This document shows positions 1 to 12,122 of a DNA stretch of 64,000 bases, in pieces. Below the pieces are notes generated by a model. The model saw nothing but the letters and a program-made list of their open reading frames with translations. It ran no database searches and was not told the DNA's origin. Source of the stretch: Carboxydocella thermautotrophica (GTDB taxonomy: Bacteria > Bacillota > GCA-003054495 > Carboxydocellales > Carboxydocellaceae); contig CP028514.1 of assembly GCA_003054495.1 (NCBI GenBank), positions 1,104,501 to 1,168,500 on the forward strand. The letters are read 5' to 3'. Position numbers and translations under genes: made by a program. Positions within the stretch are counted from its first letter, which is position 1; the number at the start of each line of letters is the position of its first letter.

Positions 1-113
1 CCGCAGTGGCGGGGACAGAGATGGCAGCTGGCCAGGGCAGCCCAGGCCTTTTCGGCCCGCTCTGCCAGCTGGCCGCTGGCGTGCAGTTGCCGGTAGGAGG
101 GCGCTATGTCCAT
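1..113 (-). CDS. PflA-like radical SAM protein, 5' end only
   Basis: The gene runs off the left edge of the window. The visible 37 residues begin MDIAPSYRQLHASGQ and reach a CHLCPRHC cysteine cluster. That N-terminal cysteine-rich segment is typical of the pyruvate-formate-lyase-activating-enzyme-like (PflX type) radical SAM proteins, where it precedes the CxxxCxxC barrel. The ATG at 113 follows a GAGGTGAG ribosome site. It lies 7 bases beyond the remnant of the DUF362 gene and is probably cotranscribed with it. The radical SAM domain itself is outside the window, so the family call rests on the N-terminus only. Confidence 0.6.
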   Translation of the reverse strand, partial: MDIAPSYRQLHASGQLAERAEKAWAALASCHLCPRHC

Positions 114-120
114 AATGATC

Positions 121-748
121 TCACCTCACATGGGGCGGTTTGATGCCTGCCGCATCAAGGGCGATTTCATAACCATAGGCGGCCTGGCTGAAAAGGCGCT
201 CAGCTTCAACCTGGGCCGTGCAATTCGGCCGGGGGCCAGCTGAGGGCGATGTTCTTGATGCCGAGGGTGACGGTGGCCTCCTGGTGAACCTTGATTTGGG
301 CCAGGCTGATGATGACATCTGCCTCTGCCAGCAGGCGGTTAACCTGCAGAACGGGTAAAAGGGGATGGTTCAATTTTAATTCTAGATAGGGCCCATAGTT
401 TAAATCAACAAATTCCCCACCAGTTTCCTGAATGACATTGAGAAATCCCTGTTGTTGCAAAACCAGAGGAGTAGGGTCACCGCCCGAACCGGCCGCCACT
501 ACCAGGCGGGCAGGTTGAAAATCCTGCAGATACAGGAGCAAGCGCTGTAGAGTGCCGGGCCCGGTGATGGTGCCACTGGCTGGAGGCTGGTTTTTAACCA
601 GATTGGGTACTACTACTACTGTATCCCCAGGGCGGAAGAGCTGGGTGTGGGGCAACAGTTCCAGAGCCTGGATCAGAGCATCTCCTTCGTAAGGATGGCG
701 GGTAATGGCGATAAAAGGCTGATGAACGCGACGACGACGCTGATTCAT
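121..748 (-). pseudogene. DUF362 domain protein, frameshifted and internally deleted
   Basis: The start at 748 (MNQRRRRVHQPFIAITRH) has a good AAGGAGG ribosome site. The first 180 codons resemble the N-terminal half of DUF362 proteins (for example GDTVVVVPNLVKNQPP and TLGIKNIALSWPPAELHG), then reach a stop at 206. A second frame continues to a stop at 121 and encodes EAERLFSQAAYGYEIAL, which looks like the usual C-terminal end of such a protein. The two halves are out of frame, and roughly 100 residues expected between them are missing. This suggests an internal deletion with a frameshift around 215-235. The family's biochemical role is unclear. A sequencing error could explain the frameshift but not the missing middle. 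Confidence 0.65.
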
Positions 749-824
749 GTTCTCGACCTCCTTCATCAAAGTATAAGGTGGACAGATTGACCGGGGAAAA
801 TGTACATTTACCCCAAACTTGTTC

Positions 825-853
825 TTGCCAAACAAACAATGTTCTGGTAAACT
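825..853 (+). promoter_or_regulatory. Promoter of the pyr operon
   Basis: A TTGCCA -35 hexamer (825-830) and a TAAACT -10 hexamer (848-853) are separated by 17 bases. They lie just upstream of the first PyrR attenuator, which places transcription start near 860 and leaves room for the whole attenuator in the leader. The -10 matches consensus at four of six positions. Confidence 0.55.
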
Positions 854-864
854 ATTAACAGTAA

Positions 865-1545
<681 letters not shown>

Positions 1546-1650
1546 CCCTTTAAAACTGGTCCTGTGAGGCCGGCAAGGGTGGATATACTAACCGTTAATG
1601 TCGGGTTAGTCTGCCTTCCTGCCCTTTCAGGCCGGAAGGCTTTTATTTTA
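1546..1650 (+). promoter_or_regulatory. PyrR attenuator 2 (pyrR/uraA intercistronic)
   Basis: Immediately after the pyrR stop comes CCCTTTAAAACTGG, then TCCTGTGAGGCCGGCAAGG, a PyrR-binding-loop sequence. An intrinsic terminator follows: GCCTTCC (1613-1619) pairs with GGAAGGC (1634-1640), followed by TTTTATTTTA. GGCAAGGGTGG can pair with the terminator's 5' arm as an antiterminator. The position between pyrR and the uracil permease gene matches the second attenuator of Bacillus pyr operons. Confidence 0.85.
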
Positions 1651-1675
1651 CATATCAGAAGAGGAGGACTCATAC

Positions 1676-2977
1676 ATGAAGAAACGCTTTGATGTCCACG
1701 AAAGACCGCCAATAGGACAGGCCCTGGTCCTGGCCCTGCAGCATGTTTTCGCCATGTTCGGGGCGACGGTGCTGGTGCCTTTCCTGACCGGTCTGGATCC
1801 AGCAGTAGCCCTCTTTACTTCCGGGGTAGGGACTATCATCTTTCACCTCTTTACCGGCGGCAAAGTTCCTGCCTATCTTGGCAGTTCCTTTGCCTTTATT
1901 GCTCCTCTGGCAGCCTGGGTAACAGGGGCGAAAGACTTACCTGGCGCTATGGGTGGGGCTTTTGTGGCCGGTCTGGTTTATGTTCTGATGTTCTTTTTGA
2001 TCCGTGCCTTCGGTACGGAATTCATTCACCGGCTGGTACCCAGTGTGGTGGTGGGTCCGGTAGTAATGATTATCGGTTTAAGCCTGGCAGGTGTAGCTGT
2101 CAACAACATGGCCTCCTTGCACTGGCCGACAGCCATCTTTACCTGTGTCATGGCTATCATTTTCAGCATCTTCGGCCGCGGTTTTATGAAAGTAATCCCT
2201 ATTCTGCTCGGCATTATCTCTGGCTATATCTTCGCTATCGTTTGGAACATGGTGGAACCCACCACTATCGGTGAGAACATGAAACTGGTGGACTTTGCTC
2301 CCTTTGTCCAGTCGCTCAATCCTGATACATTGCTGGGTTATTTTCATCTGCCCCAGTTTGTTCTGCCCGGTTTCAAGATGGCGGCAATCTGGGCCATTGC
2401 ACCTATAGCCCTGGTTACCATTATCGAGGACCTGGGCCATGTGCTGGTAATTGGCAATGTGACAGAACGGGATCTGATCAAGGACCCTGGTTTTGACCGG
2501 GTCTTGCTGGGGAACGGTCTGGCTACCTCCATTGCCTCACTGTTCGGTGGCCCGCCCAGCACTACTTACGGGGAAAATATCGGGGTACTGGCCATTACCC
2601 GGGTGTTCAGCTCCTTTGTTATCTGGTGTGCAGCCGGTATTGCCATCCTGTTGAGCTTTTTCAACCCGGTACGGGTGCTGATCAGTACCATTCCGGTGCC
2701 GGTGATGGGTGGAATTGTCATCCTGCTTTTCGGGATGATCGCTGCTGCCGGTATCCGCACCATGATTGAAGCTAAAACCGACCTGTCCAGTACCCGCAAT
2801 CTGATTATTGTCTCCATCATCCTCATCCTCGGGGTAGGGCTGAAGGACCATGGGGTCAGCTATGCTACCCTGGCGGGGATTATCCTCAACCTGATTCTGC
2901 CCCAGGATAAAGTAGAAGATGATGCGGTTCTGACCTTAGAACCTGATACTGTAGAGGAAACAAAACGCCTGCATTAG
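1676..2977 (+). CDS. uraA: Uracil permease (NCS2 family)
   Basis: This is a membrane symporter that imports uracil, which PyrR or Upp can salvage to UMP. The 433-residue protein is hydrophobic throughout. It has the NCS2 features [14 protein letters not shown] and the [11 protein letters not shown] and [20 protein letters not shown] motifs typical of UraA/PyrP. The ATG at 1676 follows AGAGGAGGAC. The gene lies between attenuators 2 and 3, as pyrP does in Bacillus, which fixes uracil rather than xanthine or urate as the likely substrate. The symbol pyrP would be equally valid. Confidence 0.93.
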   Translation: MKKRFDVHERPPIGQALVLALQHVFAMFGATVLVPFLTGLDPAVALFTSGVGTIIFHLFTGGKVPAYLGSSFAFIAPLAAWVTGAKDLPGAMGGAFVAGLVYVLMFFLIRAFGTEFIHRLVPSVVVGPVVMIIGLSLAGVAVNNMASLHWPTAIFTCVMAIIFSIFGRGFMKVIPILLGIISGYIFAIVWNMVEPTTIGENMKLVDFAPFVQSLNPDTLLGYFHLPQFVLPGFKMAAIWAIAPIALVTIIEDLGHVLVIGNVTERDLIKDPGFDRVLLGNGLATSIASLFGGPPSTTYGENIGVLAITRVFSSFVIWCAAGIAILLSFFNPVRVLISTIPVPVMGGIVILLFGMIAAAGIRTMIEAKTDLSSTRNLIIVSIILILGVGLKDHGVSYATLAGIILNLILPQDKVEDDAVLTLEPDTVEETKRLH

Positions 2978-2984
2978 GAAATAC

Positions 2985-3078
2985 TCCTTTAAGGCAGTCC
3001 CGTGAGGCTGGCAAGGAGGGCAAAACAGGCGCGCTTGCTGCTGCCCTTCTCCGGCCTGTTGGGGGAGGGCGTTTTTTG
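2985..3078 (+). promoter_or_regulatory. PyrR attenuator 3 (uraA/pyrB intercistronic)
   Basis: The segment CCTTTAAGGCAGTCCCGTGAGG (about 2987-3008) continues into CTGGCAAGGAGGGC and is the best of the three matches to the PyrR binding loop. The terminator stem is GCCCTTCTCC (3043-3052) with GGGGAGGGC (3062-3070), followed by a T-rich tract. GGCAAGGAGGGC can pair with the terminator's 5' arm as the antiterminator. It would control pyrB and everything downstream. Confidence 0.87.
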
Positions 3079-3102
3079 TATAACCGGAAAGGAGGATGGA
3101 CT

Positions 3103-4038
3103 ATGGCCTGGCAACGCAAGGACCTGCTGGGTCTGGAGGACCTGAGCAGGGAAGAAATCGACCTGATTCTTGATACCGCTGACGCCATGAAGGATATTGT
3201 TCTACGCCCGATCAAAAAGGTGCCAACCCTGCGGGGGACGGTGGTACTGACTCTGTTTTATGAACCCAGTACCCGCACCCGTACTTCCTTTGAACTGGCG
3301 GCCAAGTATTTGAGTGCGGATACTGTCAATATTGCTACCAGTACCAGCAGTGTGACCAAGGGGGAATCCCTCAAGGACACGGTGCGGACCATCGAGGCTC
3401 TGGGTACGGATATTGTGGTTTTGCGGCACAGTGCCGCTGGCTCGGCGGCTCAGCTGGCTAGCTGGGTGAAGTGTTCGGTTATTAATGGGGGAGATGGTAC
3501 CCATGAACATCCCACCCAGGCCCTGCTGGACATGTTCACAATCAAGCAGCGGAAAGGAACTATCGCCGGACTGACAGTGACCATTGTGGGGGATATCCTG
3601 CACAGCCGGGTGGCCCGCAGCAATATCTGGGGCTTGACCAAAATGGGAGCCAGAGTGCGGGTGGTAGGGCCGGCCACTCTGTTGCCCCGGGAGATCGAAA
3701 AACTGGGGGTAGAAGTCTATCATAGCCTGGAAGATGCTCTGCCCGGGACGGATGTCATCAATGTCCTGCGCATCCAGCGGGAAAGGCAACAGGCCGGCTT
3801 GTTCCCCAGCCTCAGGGAATATGCCTGTCTCTATGGTATCAACCGGGAGCGACTGGCCCTGGCCCGGCCGGATGTGCTGGTTTTGCATCCTGGTCCGATG
3901 AACCGGGGCGTGGAAATCAGCCCGGAGGTGGCGGAAGGGCCCTGGGCGGCCATTGAGGAACAGGTAACCAATGGGGTGGCTGTCCGCATGGCGGTTCTGT
4001 ATTTGCTCAAGGGGGTGCATTCAGATGCTGCTCATTAA
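3103..4038 (+). CDS. pyrB: Aspartate carbamoyltransferase catalytic subunit
   Basis: The enzyme condenses carbamoyl phosphate with aspartate to give carbamoyl aspartate, the committed pyrimidine step. The 311-residue protein has the carbamoyl-phosphate loop [13 protein letters not shown], the [12 protein letters not shown] motif and the C-terminal [14 protein letters not shown] at 3103 is chosen because AAAGGAGGA precedes it; an upstream in-frame TTG at 3076 lies in the attenuator terminator. No pyrI regulatory subunit is present, as in Bacillus-type enzymes. The 3' end overlaps pyrC by 14 bases. Confidence 0.96.
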   Translation: MAWQRKDLLGLEDLSREEIDLILDTADAMKDIVLRPIKKVPTLRGTVVLTLFYEPSTRTRTSFELAAKYLSADTVNIATSTSSVTKGESLKDTVRTIEALGTDIVVLRHSAAGSAAQLASWVKCSVINGGDGTHEHPTQALLDMFTIKQRKGTIAGLTVTIVGDILHSRVARSNIWGLTKMGARVRVVGPATLLPREIEKLGVEVYHSLEDALPGTDVINVLRIQRERQQAGLFPSLREYACLYGINRERLALARPDVLVLHPGPMNRGVEISPEVAEGPWAAIEEQVTNGVAVRMAVLYLLKGVHSDAAH

Positions 4039-5311
4039 AGGAGCGGAAATAGTTAACCCGGCGGGTAGTTATAGCGGCAAAGGGGATATCCTGATTAAGG
4101 AGGGGAAAATAGCTGCCATTGGCCCGGAACTTCACCTGGAAGGGGTGCCGGTACTGGCTGCACGGGGATTGCTGGCCTTTCCCGGCTTGATTGATGTCCA
4201 TGTCCATCTCCGGGAACCGGGACAGGAGGCCAAAGAGACCATAGCCAGCGGAACCCGGGCAGCGGCGCGCGGTGGCTTTACCGCTGTAGCCACCATGCCC
4301 AATACCAGCCCCCCGGTGGACCGGGCCATTCTGGTGGAAGGGCTGCGGGCCAAAGCGGAACGGGAAGGGGTGGTACGGGTTTATCCCGTTGCCTGTATCA
4401 CCAAAGAGCAGGCCGGAGAGGAGATCACAGAAATGGCCGACCTGGCGGCTGCTGGAGCAGTAGCCTTTTCCGATGATGGACGGCCGGTGCCTTCTGCGGC
4501 GGTGATGCGGCGGGCTTTGGAGTATGCTAAAATGGTAGGCAGGCCCGTTCTTTCCCACTGTGAGGAACCGACCCTGGCCCGGGGTGGGGTGATGCATGAA
4601 GGTTACTGGTCTACCCGCCTGGGGCTCAAGGGGATTCCGGCAGCGGCGGAGGAAATCATGGTGGCCAGAGAGATAATGCTGGCCCGGGAGACCGGGTGTC
4701 CTGTCCATCTCTGCCATCTCTCCACTGCTGGCAGTGTGGAGCTGTTGCGCTGGGCCAAAGCCCGGGGTATACCGGTAACAGCGGAAGTAACTCCCCATCA
4801 TCTGACTTTAACAGCAGCGGCGGTAGCTGGTTATGATACCAGTACCAAAGTCAATCCGCCCCTCAGGGGGGAAGAGGATCTGACTGCTTTAAAACAAGCT
4901 TTGGCCGAGGGGATTATAGATATTATCGCTACTGACCACGCCCCCCACACCAGGGAGGAAAAGGAACAGGAATATGATCTGGCTCCCTTTGGCCTGGTGG
5001 GGCTGGAAACGGCGCTGGCCCTCTGCTGGCAGGAGCTGGTTGGAAAGGGCATCCTGACCCCGGCCCAGCTGGTAGAAAAAATGGCGGTCAATCCGGCCCG
5101 CCTGCTGGGCATTGAGGGAGGGCGGCTGGTGGAAGGAGCTGCGGCTGACCTGGTGCTCTTTGACCCGCGACGGGTAGAGACGGTAACTGCCGAAAGCCTG
5201 GTCAGCAAAGGCAAGAATACCCCTTTTCTGGGCTGGACTCTGACTGGCTGGCCGGTTACCACTATTGTCGGAGGCAAACTGGTCATGCAGGAGCGCAAAC
5301 TTTTGGTCTAA
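4025..5311 (+). CDS. pyrC: Dihydroorotase (class I)
   Basis: This zinc amidohydrolase cyclises carbamoyl aspartate to dihydroorotate. The protein has 428 residues, with the metal-binding [12 protein letters not shown] motif near residue 60, a central HCE, HLCHLST and the catalytic ATDHAPHT. These features and the length mark the class I enzyme. ATG at 4025 ([12 protein letters not shown]) follows AAGGGGGTG and overlaps the end of pyrB, so the two are translationally coupled. Confidence 0.96.
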   Translation: MLLIKGAEIVNPAGSYSGKGDILIKEGKIAAIGPELHLEGVPVLAARGLLAFPGLIDVHVHLREPGQEAKETIASGTRAAARGGFTAVATMPNTSPPVDRAILVEGLRAKAEREGVVRVYPVACITKEQAGEEITEMADLAAAGAVAFSDDGRPVPSAAVMRRALEYAKMVGRPVLSHCEEPTLARGGVMHEGYWSTRLGLKGIPAAAEEIMVAREIMLARETGCPVHLCHLSTAGSVELLRWAKARGIPVTAEVTPHHLTLTAAAVAGYDTSTKVNPPLRGEEDLTALKQALAEGIIDIIATDHAPHTREEKEQEYDLAPFGLVGLETALALCWQELVGKGILTPAQLVEKMAVNPARLLGIEGGRLVEGAAADLVLFDPRRVETVTAESLVSKGKNTPFLGWTLTGWPVTTIVGGKLVMQERKLLV

Positions 5312-5335
5312 TTCAGCAAGGGAAGGAGCTGGAGC

Positions 5336-6415
5336 ATGGACGGCTTTTTGATACTGGAAAATGGCGCGGTATTTCAGGGCAAAGCTTTTGGCGCACCGGG
5401 GGAGAAAACCGGGGAAGTGGTGTTCAACACTTCTATGACCGGTTACCAGGAGATTTTGACTGATGCCTCCTATTGTGGTGAAATTGTAGTTATGACCTAT
5501 CCCCTGCAGGGTAATTATGGCATCAATGCCGAGGATTTTGAGCATAAACAGTCCTTTGTCCGGGGCTTTGTGGTCCACGACCTCTGTGATGAACCCAGTA
5601 ACTGGCGCAGCCAGTCCAGTTTGCACCGCTTTCTGGCCGAACGGGGGATTGTAGCCCTGCAAGGTATCGATACCCGGGCCCTGACCCGGATGCTAAGGCA
5701 GAAAGGCACCATGCGGGGCTTGATTACCACCAGCAAGGCGCCACTGGAAGAATGGTTGCAGACAGTGCGACAGGCTCCTACCCTTTCCATGGAGGAGCCG
5801 GTACCTACAGTTACCTGTGCCGCGCCTTATCAGGTGGAAGGAGGCGCAGGACCGCATATCGTGGTTATTGACTGTGGAGCCAAAGGCAATATCATCCGCT
5901 CCTTGCGGGAAGTGGGGGATTGCCGCATTACAGTAGTGCCGGCCCGTACTGGTGCGGAAACCATCCTGGCCTATCAGCCGGACGGGGTGCTGATTTCCAA
6001 TGGTCCCGGCGATCCGGAACGGGTACCTTATGTGATCAAAACCGTACAGGAATTGCTGGGGAAAGTCCCCCTCTTCGGCATCTGTCTGGGCCATCAGATT
6101 CTGGCCCTGGCCTGCGGGGCCAGAACCTACAAGCTGAAATTTGGCCATCGGGGTGCTAACCACCCGGTACAGGATCTGGAAACAGGTCGGGTTTACATCA
6201 CGTCCCAGAATCATGGCTATGCCGTAGCAGAGGATTCCCTGGCTGGCTTACCTCTGCGGGTGACCATGAAAAACCTCAATGATGATACAGTGGAAGGGAT
6301 CAGGCACCTGCAATATCCGGCCTTCAGTGTGCAATATCACCCGGAGGCTTCGCCCGGACCGCGGGATAACCTCTATCTTTTTGAACAGTTCTTGACTCTG
6401 GTGGGGAGGGGATAA
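5336..6415 (+). CDS. carA: Carbamoyl-phosphate synthase small (glutaminase) subunit
   Basis: CarA hydrolyses glutamine and channels ammonia to CarB. The 359-residue protein has the small-subunit N-terminal domain ([19 protein letters not shown]) and a class I glutamine amidotransferase domain with SNGPGDPE, the nucleophile motif [12 protein letters not shown], and the His/Glu pair in [13 protein letters not shown] at 5336 follows GGAAGGAG. Its position inside a PyrR-controlled operon indicates that this copy serves pyrimidine synthesis; it may be the only one. Confidence 0.96.
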   Translation: MDGFLILENGAVFQGKAFGAPGEKTGEVVFNTSMTGYQEILTDASYCGEIVVMTYPLQGNYGINAEDFEHKQSFVRGFVVHDLCDEPSNWRSQSSLHRFLAERGIVALQGIDTRALTRMLRQKGTMRGLITTSKAPLEEWLQTVRQAPTLSMEEPVPTVTCAAPYQVEGGAGPHIVVIDCGAKGNIIRSLREVGDCRITVVPARTGAETILAYQPDGVLISNGPGDPERVPYVIKTVQELLGKVPLFGICLGHQILALACGARTYKLKFGHRGANHPVQDLETGRVYITSQNHGYAVAEDSLAGLPLRVTMKNLNDDTVEGIRHLQYPAFSVQYHPEASPGPRDNLYLFEQFLTLVGRG

Positions 6416-6416
6416 G

Positions 6417-9400
6417 ATGCCGAAACGGAAAGATATCAAGAAAATCATGGTGATTGGCTCCGGCCCCATCATCATCGGCCAGGCGGCGGAGTTTGACTAT
6501 GCCGGCACCCAGGCCTGCCGGGCCTTGAAGGAAGAAGGCTATGAGGTGGTCCTGATTAACTCCAACCCGGCCACCATTATGACAGATAGCAATATGGCCG
6601 ACCGGGTCTATCTGGAGCCATTGACTCCAGAGTTTGTGGAGGCAGTATTGCGCAAGGAACGGCCCCAGGGACTGCTTCCTACCCTGGGAGGACAGGTGGG
6701 GCTGAATCTGGCCCGCAGTCTGGCCCAGTCCGGGGTGCTGGAGGAACTGGGCGTGGAATTGCTGGGAACGCCCCTGGCGGCCATTGAAAAAGCGGAAGAC
6801 CGGGAATTATTCCGCAGTTTGATGGCTGAGCTGGGGGAACCGGTTCCGGCCAGTGAAATTGTGGAGCAATGGGAAGAGGCCCGGGCCTTTGCCGAAAAGA
6901 TTGGTTTTCCCCTCATCATCCGGCCTGCTTACACTTTGGGCGGCACCGGTGGCGGGATTGCGCATAACTGGGAACAGCTGGAGGAAATTGTCCGCCGGGG
7001 CCTGAAGCTGAGTCCTATCGGCCAGGTGCTGGTGGAACAGAGTGTGGCAGGCTGGAAAGAAATAGAATATGAGGTGATGCGGGATAGTGCCGATAACTGT
7101 ATCACCATCTGTAATATGGAGAATATCGACCCTGTGGGTATCCACACCGGGGACAGCATAGTGGTGGCTCCCTCTCAGACCCTCAGTGACAAGGAATACC
7201 AGATGCTGCGGTCTGCGTCCTTGAAAATCATCCGGGCCCTGGGTATTGAGGGAGGCTGTAATGTCCAGTTTGCTCTGGACCCCCATAGTTTCCGCTATGT
7301 GGTGATTGAGGTAAATCCCCGGGTCAGCCGTTCTTCCGCTCTGGCCTCCAAGGCTACCGGCTATCCCATCGCCAAGGTGGCAGCCAAAATTGCGGTAGGA
7401 TTGACTCTGGCGGAAATTCCCAATGCGGTAACGGGTAAAACCAAAGCCGCCTTTGAACCAGCCCTGGATTATTGTGTGATCAAGATTCCCCGCTGGCCTT
7501 TTGATAAATTCACCACAGCAGACCGCCATCTGGGCACTCAGATGAAGGCTACCGGCGAGGTGATGGCCATAGACCGTACTTTTGAAGGGGCCCTGCAAAA
7601 AGCGGTGCGCTCTCTCGAAATCGGGCTGGATGGCCTCTATCACCCCCGGCTGGCGGCAGCAGCAGATGCCACTCTCTGGCATAAAGTAGAAAATCCCGAT
7701 GATGAGCGGCTATTTGCTATAGCCGAGCTCATCCGCCGCGGGATGGAAGTGGATGAGCTCCATCAGCGCAGCCGGATAGACCGCTGGTTCCTGCGCAAAA
7801 TCCGCAATATTGTCAATTTCGAATTTGCTATCAGCGCCTGGCGGGGCAAGCCTCTGGATGACAGTCTGGCCCGGCTCTTGCAACAGGCTAAAGCCTGGGG
7901 GTTCAGCGATTTCCGGCTGGCCCGCTTACTGGGACTAAAGCCGGAGAAGATGCGGGATTTGCGCAAACTGCTGGAAGTAGCCCCTGTTTATAAAATGGTG
8001 GACACCTGTGCGGCGGAATTTGAGGCGGAAACTCCCTATTATTACTCCACTTATGACCAGGAAGATGAAGTAGAGAGCAGCCCGCGGCCGAAAGTGGCGG
8101 TGCTTGGCTCTGGCCCTATCCGTATCGGCCAGGGGATTGAGTTTGACTATTGTTCCGTACATGCCGTCTGGGCTTTGCAGAAAGCCGGTTATGAGGCGGT
8201 GATTATCAATAACAACCCGGAAACGGTTTCCACCGATTTTGATACTGGAGACGCCCTCTACTTTGAACCCCTGACGGTAGAGGATGTCCTCAATGTGCTG
8301 GAAAAGGAAAAGCCCCTGGGCGTGCTGGTGCAGTTTGGCGGGCAGACGGCCATTAACCTGGCCGCTCCCCTGGCCCGGGCAGGGGTGAAAATCCTGGGAA
8401 CGACGGTGGAAAACATTGACCGGGCCGAAGACCGGAAGAAGTTCGATCAGGTTCTGGAAGACCTGGACATTCCCCGGCCCCCGGGCCGCACAGTCTTCTC
8501 CGTTGATGCTGCCGTCAGGGCCGCTGAGGAAATCGGTTATCCGGTACTGGTGCGTCCCAGTTATGTCCTGGGGGGCAGGGCAATGGAAATAGTCTACAAC
8601 CAGGAAGAGCTGCTGACCTATATGGAATGGGCAGTGGAAGTCAACCCGGAACACCCGGTGCTGGTGGATAAATATGTGGTGGGCAAGGAAGTAGAGGTGG
8701 ATGCCATCAGTGACGGGGAAACGGTGGTAATCCCCGGCATTATGGAACATATCGAGCGGGCAGGGGTACACAGCGGTGACTCCATTGCCGTTTATCCTGC
8801 CCTGCATCTGGGACCGGAAGTCATTCGGCGCATTGAGGATTATACCATCCGCCTGGCTCGCCATCTGGAAGTGAAAGGTTTATTAAACATTCAGTTTGTC
8901 CTGGATGGAGAGACAGTGTATGTAATTGAGGTTAACCCCCGTTCCAGCCGGACGGTGCCCTATCTGAGCAAGGTAACGGATGTACCAATGGTGGAACTGG
9001 CTACCCGGGTAGCCCTGGGAGAAAAACTGGCCGACCTGGGCTACCGGACCGGACTGGTACCGGCCAGGGATTTTCATGCCGTCAAGGCCCCGGTTTTCTC
9101 CTTTGGTAAACTGACCCAGGTGGAAACATCCCTGGGACCGGAAATGAAGTCCACCGGGGAAGTGCTGGGGGTTGACCATGAATATACCATGGCCTTTTAC
9201 AAAGCCCTGCGGGCAGCAGGCTGGCAGCTTCCCCGGGAAGGCACGGTCCTGCTCACAATTGCCGATAAGGACAAGGAAGAAGCCCTGGAGCTGGCCCGCT
9301 CATTCCTGGATCTGGGGTATAAATTGCTGGCTACGGGTGGTACCTGGCGATACTTACAACAAGCTGGATTGCCGGTAGAAAAGGTCAACAAAATCCGGGA

Positions 9401-9665
9401 AGGCAGCCCCCATATTCTGGACTACCTGCGGGAGGATAAAATCCAGCTGGTAATCAATACCATGACCAGAGGCAAGGTGCCCCAGCGGGATGGCTTCCAG
9501 ATTCGCCGGGCAGCAGCCGAATATGGCGTCCCCTGTGCCACTTCTCTGGATACGGCCCGGGAGATGCTAAAAGTGCTGGCTGACCTTACCCGGGGCCAGA
9601 AATGGCAACTGGTCGCCCTGCAGGATTACCCGCGCCTGGGCCGAGGAGAAAGACAGTGGTATTAA
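6417..9665 (+). CDS. carB: Carbamoyl-phosphate synthase large subunit
   Basis: CarB makes carbamoyl phosphate from bicarbonate, ammonia and two ATP. At 1082 residues it is of normal length and has the duplicated structure: [20 protein letters not shown] begins the first half and [20 protein letters not shown] the second, near residue 563. Each half has an ATP-grasp domain, and an MGS-like allosteric domain ([19 protein letters not shown]) ends the protein. It starts one base after the carA stop, so translation of the two subunits is coupled. Confidence 0.97.
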   Translation: MPKRKDIKKIMVIGSGPIIIGQAAEFDYAGTQACRALKEEGYEVVLINSNPATIMTDSNMADRVYLEPLTPEFVEAVLRKERPQGLLPTLGGQVGLNLARSLAQSGVLEELGVELLGTPLAAIEKAEDRELFRSLMAELGEPVPASEIVEQWEEARAFAEKIGFPLIIRPAYTLGGTGGGIAHNWEQLEEIVRRGLKLSPIGQVLVEQSVAGWKEIEYEVMRDSADNCITICNMENIDPVGIHTGDSIVVAPSQTLSDKEYQMLRSASLKIIRALGIEGGCNVQFALDPHSFRYVVIEVNPRVSRSSALASKATGYPIAKVAAKIAVGLTLAEIPNAVTGKTKAAFEPALDYCVIKIPRWPFDKFTTADRHLGTQMKATGEVMAIDRTFEGALQKAVRSLEIGLDGLYHPRLAAAADATLWHKVENPDDERLFAIAELIRRGMEVDELHQRSRIDRWFLRKIRNIVNFEFAISAWRGKPLDDSLARLLQQAKAWGFSDFRLARLLGLKPEKMRDLRKLLEVAPVYKMVDTCAAEFEAETPYYYSTYDQEDEVESSPRPKVAVLGSGPIRIGQGIEFDYCSVHAVWALQKAGYEAVIINNNPETVSTDFDTGDALYFEPLTVEDVLNVLEKEKPLGVLVQFGGQTAINLAAPLARAGVKILGTTVENIDRAEDRKKFDQVLEDLDIPRPPGRTVFSVDAAVRAAEEIGYPVLVRPSYVLGGRAMEIVYNQEELLTYMEWAVEVNPEHPVLVDKYVVGKEVEVDAISDGETVVIPGIMEHIERAGVHSGDSIAVYPALHLGPEVIRRIEDYTIRLARHLEVKGLLNIQFVLDGETVYVIEVNPRSSRTVPYLSKVTDVPMVELATRVALGEKLADLGYRTGLVPARDFHAVKAPVFSFGKLTQVETSLGPEMKSTGEVLGVDHEYTMAFYKALRAAGWQLPREGTVLLTIADKDKEEALELARSFLDLGYKLLATGGTWRYLQQAGLPVEKVNKIREGSPHILDYLREDKIQLVINTMTRGKVPQRDGFQIRRAAAEYGVPCATSLDTAREMLKVLADLTRGQKWQLVALQDYPRLGRGERQWY

Positions 9666-9683
9666 GGAAAGGAGGTCAGTCCA

Positions 9684-10463
9684 GTGGCCGGGACCGGAGT
9701 ATATAACGGGAAAATCCTGGAACACCGCCATCTCAATGATTATTACAGTCTTTTAACCATAGAAGTACCGGAAATCGCCATGTATGCCAAACCGGGACAA
9801 TTTGTCATGGTAGCTTGCCGGGAGCAGGGGAGTCTGGATCCCCTGCTGCGCCGGCCCTTGAGCTTGCATAATATCCTCGCCGATGATGGGCAGATCCAGC
9901 TGCTCTACCAGCTACGGGGTAAGGGAACAACCTGGTTATGGCAGCGTAGACCCGGGGAAACTTTAAGCCTGCTGGGCCCGCTAGGCCGGGGCTTTCGTCT
10001 GCCTCCTGAGGTTAACAAGGCAGTGCTGGTGGGAGGAGGAATTGGCAATGCTCCATTGCTGCCCATTGCCCAGGTGCTGGCCCAGTTTGAGCTGGAAAGC
10101 CGCTTTTTCACCGGCGCCAGAAGCGAGGCCCATCTGGTAGGGGTGGAACCCATCGCTGCTCTGGGCATTCCGGTACATATTAGCACTGAAGATGGTTCCG
10201 TCGGTCGGCAGGGCCTGGTTACCGAGGAGCTGGCAGTTTATCTAGAACGGGAAAGGCCGGACTATCTCTATGCCTGTGGTCCTTTGCCCATGCTTAAAGC
10301 GGTAGTTAAACTAGCCCGGCAATATGGTATGGCCGGACAGGTTTCCCTGGAAGAGACTATGGCCTGTGGCATTGGCATCTGCCTGGGCTGTGACTGTGGT
10401 GGCAAAAAGGTCTGTAAGGAAGGGCCGGTCTTTGCCATCGAGGAGGTGGTGCTGAATGACTGA
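9684..10463 (+). CDS. pyrK: Dihydroorotate dehydrogenase B electron-transfer subunit
   Basis: PyrK is the FAD and [2Fe-2S] partner that lets PyrD use NAD+. The 259-residue protein has a ferredoxin-reductase-type fold with RRPLSLHNI (FAD) and [13 protein letters not shown] (nucleotide). Its C-terminal cysteine cluster [17 protein letters not shown] ligates the iron-sulfur centre. The start is GTG at 9684 behind AAAGGAGGTC. It overlaps pyrD by 8 bases, consistent with equal production of the two subunits. Confidence 0.94.
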   Translation: MAGTGVYNGKILEHRHLNDYYSLLTIEVPEIAMYAKPGQFVMVACREQGSLDPLLRRPLSLHNILADDGQIQLLYQLRGKGTTWLWQRRPGETLSLLGPLGRGFRLPPEVNKAVLVGGGIGNAPLLPIAQVLAQFELESRFFTGARSEAHLVGVEPIAALGIPVHISTEDGSVGRQGLVTEELAVYLERERPDYLYACGPLPMLKAVVKLARQYGMAGQVSLEETMACGIGICLGCDCGGKKVCKEGPVFAIEEVVLND

Positions 10464-11385
10464 GCCCAACCTCACTACCAGCCTGGGGGCTTTGCAGCTG
10501 GCCAATCCGGTACTGACAGCTTCCGGTACCTGCGGCTTCGGGCTGGAACTCACTCCTTTCGGAGATTTGAACCAGCTGGGGGGAGTAATCCTGAAAGGCA
10601 CTACCCTTACTCCCAGAGCAGGCAATCCAACTCCCCGTCTGGCAGAAACACCGGCCGGGGTTCTCAACGCTATCGGACTGGAAAACCCGGGGATAGAAGG
10701 ATTGTGCCGGGATGTCCTGCCTCGGCTCACTGCTTTTCAATGCTCTTTTCTGGCCAATATTTCCGGCAATACAGTAGAGGAGTACGGGGAGCTGGCTGCC
10801 CGCCTGGAGGGAGAAGCGGTGATTGCAGCTATTGAAGTCAATGTCAGTTGTCCCAATGTCAAACAGGGGGGCATTATGTTCGGCACCCAGGCTGAAGCCC
10901 TGGCCGAGGTAACCAGAACGGTTAAAGCCCATACCACCAAACCGGTGATAATCAAACTTACCCCCAATGTAACGGACATCGTGGCTCTAGCCCGGGCTGC
11001 TGCTGAAGCAGGGGCTGATGCCCTTTCCCTGATCAATACCTTGCAGGGAATGGCCATTGATATCCGGCGCCGACGGCCGGTACTGGCCAATATTTTTGGG
11101 GGTCTGGCCGGACCGGCCATCAAGCCGGTGGCTTTGCGCTGTGTCTGGCAGGTTCATCAGGCTTTACCGGAAATGCCTCTGCTCGGTGGCGGAGGTATTA
11201 TGAGCGGGGAGGATGCCATCGAATTTTTCCTGGCCGGTGCCAGTGCGGTCAGCATCGGTACTGCTACCCTGGTGGACCCCCGGGCTCCCTGGCGGATCCT
11301 GGCGGAAATCGAGGAGTTCTGCCGCCGGGAAGGGGTCAGGGATTTGGGTGAACTCATCGGGGCCGCCCACAGGAAGGAGGAATAA
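10456..11385 (+). CDS. pyrD: Dihydroorotate dehydrogenase B catalytic subunit
   Basis: This FMN enzyme oxidises dihydroorotate to orotate. The 309-residue protein has the class 1B features [13 protein letters not shown], the [13 protein letters not shown] segment with the catalytic cysteine, the lysine motif IIKLTPNV, and the FMN-phosphate loop [16 protein letters not shown]. Pairing with pyrK identifies the NAD+-linked class 1B enzyme rather than the fumarate- or quinone-linked forms. Confidence 0.95.
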   Translation: MTEPNLTTSLGALQLANPVLTASGTCGFGLELTPFGDLNQLGGVILKGTTLTPRAGNPTPRLAETPAGVLNAIGLENPGIEGLCRDVLPRLTAFQCSFLANISGNTVEEYGELAARLEGEAVIAAIEVNVSCPNVKQGGIMFGTQAEALAEVTRTVKAHTTKPVIIKLTPNVTDIVALARAAAEAGADALSLINTLQGMAIDIRRRRPVLANIFGGLAGPAIKPVALRCVWQVHQALPEMPLLGGGGIMSGEDAIEFFLAGASAVSIGTATLVDPRAPWRILAEIEEFCRREGVRDLGELIGAAHRKEE

Positions 11386-12122
11386 TGGCCGTGGAAAAAC
11401 TGATTCTGGCCCTGGATGTAGATACACTGGCGGAAGCCCAGCGCCTGGTCAGCCTCACTGCCGACTATGTAGGTATGTACAAAGTGGGGATGCAGCTTTA
11501 TTATAGCTGTGGCCCTGAGTTGCTCAGCTGGTTTCGCCAGAATAACCTCAGAGTCTTTCTCGACCTGAAACTGCATGATATTCCCAATACTGTGGAACAG
11601 GCCAGCCGGGTTCTGGCCAGCTATGGGGTGGAGATGTTCAATGTCCATGCCGCCGGGGGACCAATCATGCTGAAAGCAGCTCTGGCCGGGGCTCAGGCCG
11701 GTGCAGTAGCAGGCAAGCGGCCACTGTTGCTGGCGGTTACCGTCCTGACCAGTTTTAGCCAGAGCGAATGGGAAGCCACTCTGGGGCAAAAAGAGGAAAT
11801 CGGCCAGCGCGTCCAGGCCTGGGCCCGCCTGGCCAGGCAATGCGGCCTGGATGGCGTGGTAGCTTCTTCCCGGGAACTGCCTTTAATACAGCAAGCCTGT
11901 GGCCCTGAATTCGTTACTGTTATCCCCGGCATCCGTCCTCTTTGGGCGGCAGCAGGGGACCAGCAGCGCATCATGACCCCGGCCCAGGCTCTGCGGGCAG
12001 GGGCCCATTATCTGGTGGTAGGACGGCCGATTACCGGCAGTGCTGATCCTCGCGAGGCAGCACGCCGGGTGGCAGAGGAAATGGCTGAGGCTCTAGCAGA
12101 GGGAGGTAAGATGAGATGTTAA
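11385..12122 (+). CDS. pyrF: Orotidine-5'-phosphate decarboxylase
   Basis: The enzyme decarboxylates OMP to UMP. The 245-residue protein carries LILALDVDT at the N-terminus and the catalytic Asp/Lys tetrad in FLDLKLHDIPNTVEQA, with VIPGIRPLW and VVGRPITGSADP forming the phosphate site. The start ATG overlaps the pyrD stop as TAATG at 11383-11387, so the genes are translationally coupled. This is the usual group I bacterial form. Confidence 0.95.
   Translation: MAVEKLILALDVDTLAEAQRLVSLTADYVGMYKVGMQLYYSCGPELLSWFRQNNLRVFLDLKLHDIPNTVEQASRVLASYGVEMFNVHAAGGPIMLKAALAGAQAGAVAGKRPLLLAVTVLTSFSQSEWEATLGQKEEIGQRVQAWARLARQCGLDGVVASSRELPLIQQACGPEFVTVIPGIRPLWAAAGDQQRIMTPAQALRAGAHYLVVGRPITGSADPREAARRVAEEMAEALAEGGKMRC

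Noticed and set aside
3202-4020. A 272-codon minus-strand ORF opposite pyrB
   Set aside because: Shadow frame of a clearly coding gene; no family motif and no ribosome site. Similar shadows oppose pyrC, carA, carB, ribBA and others.
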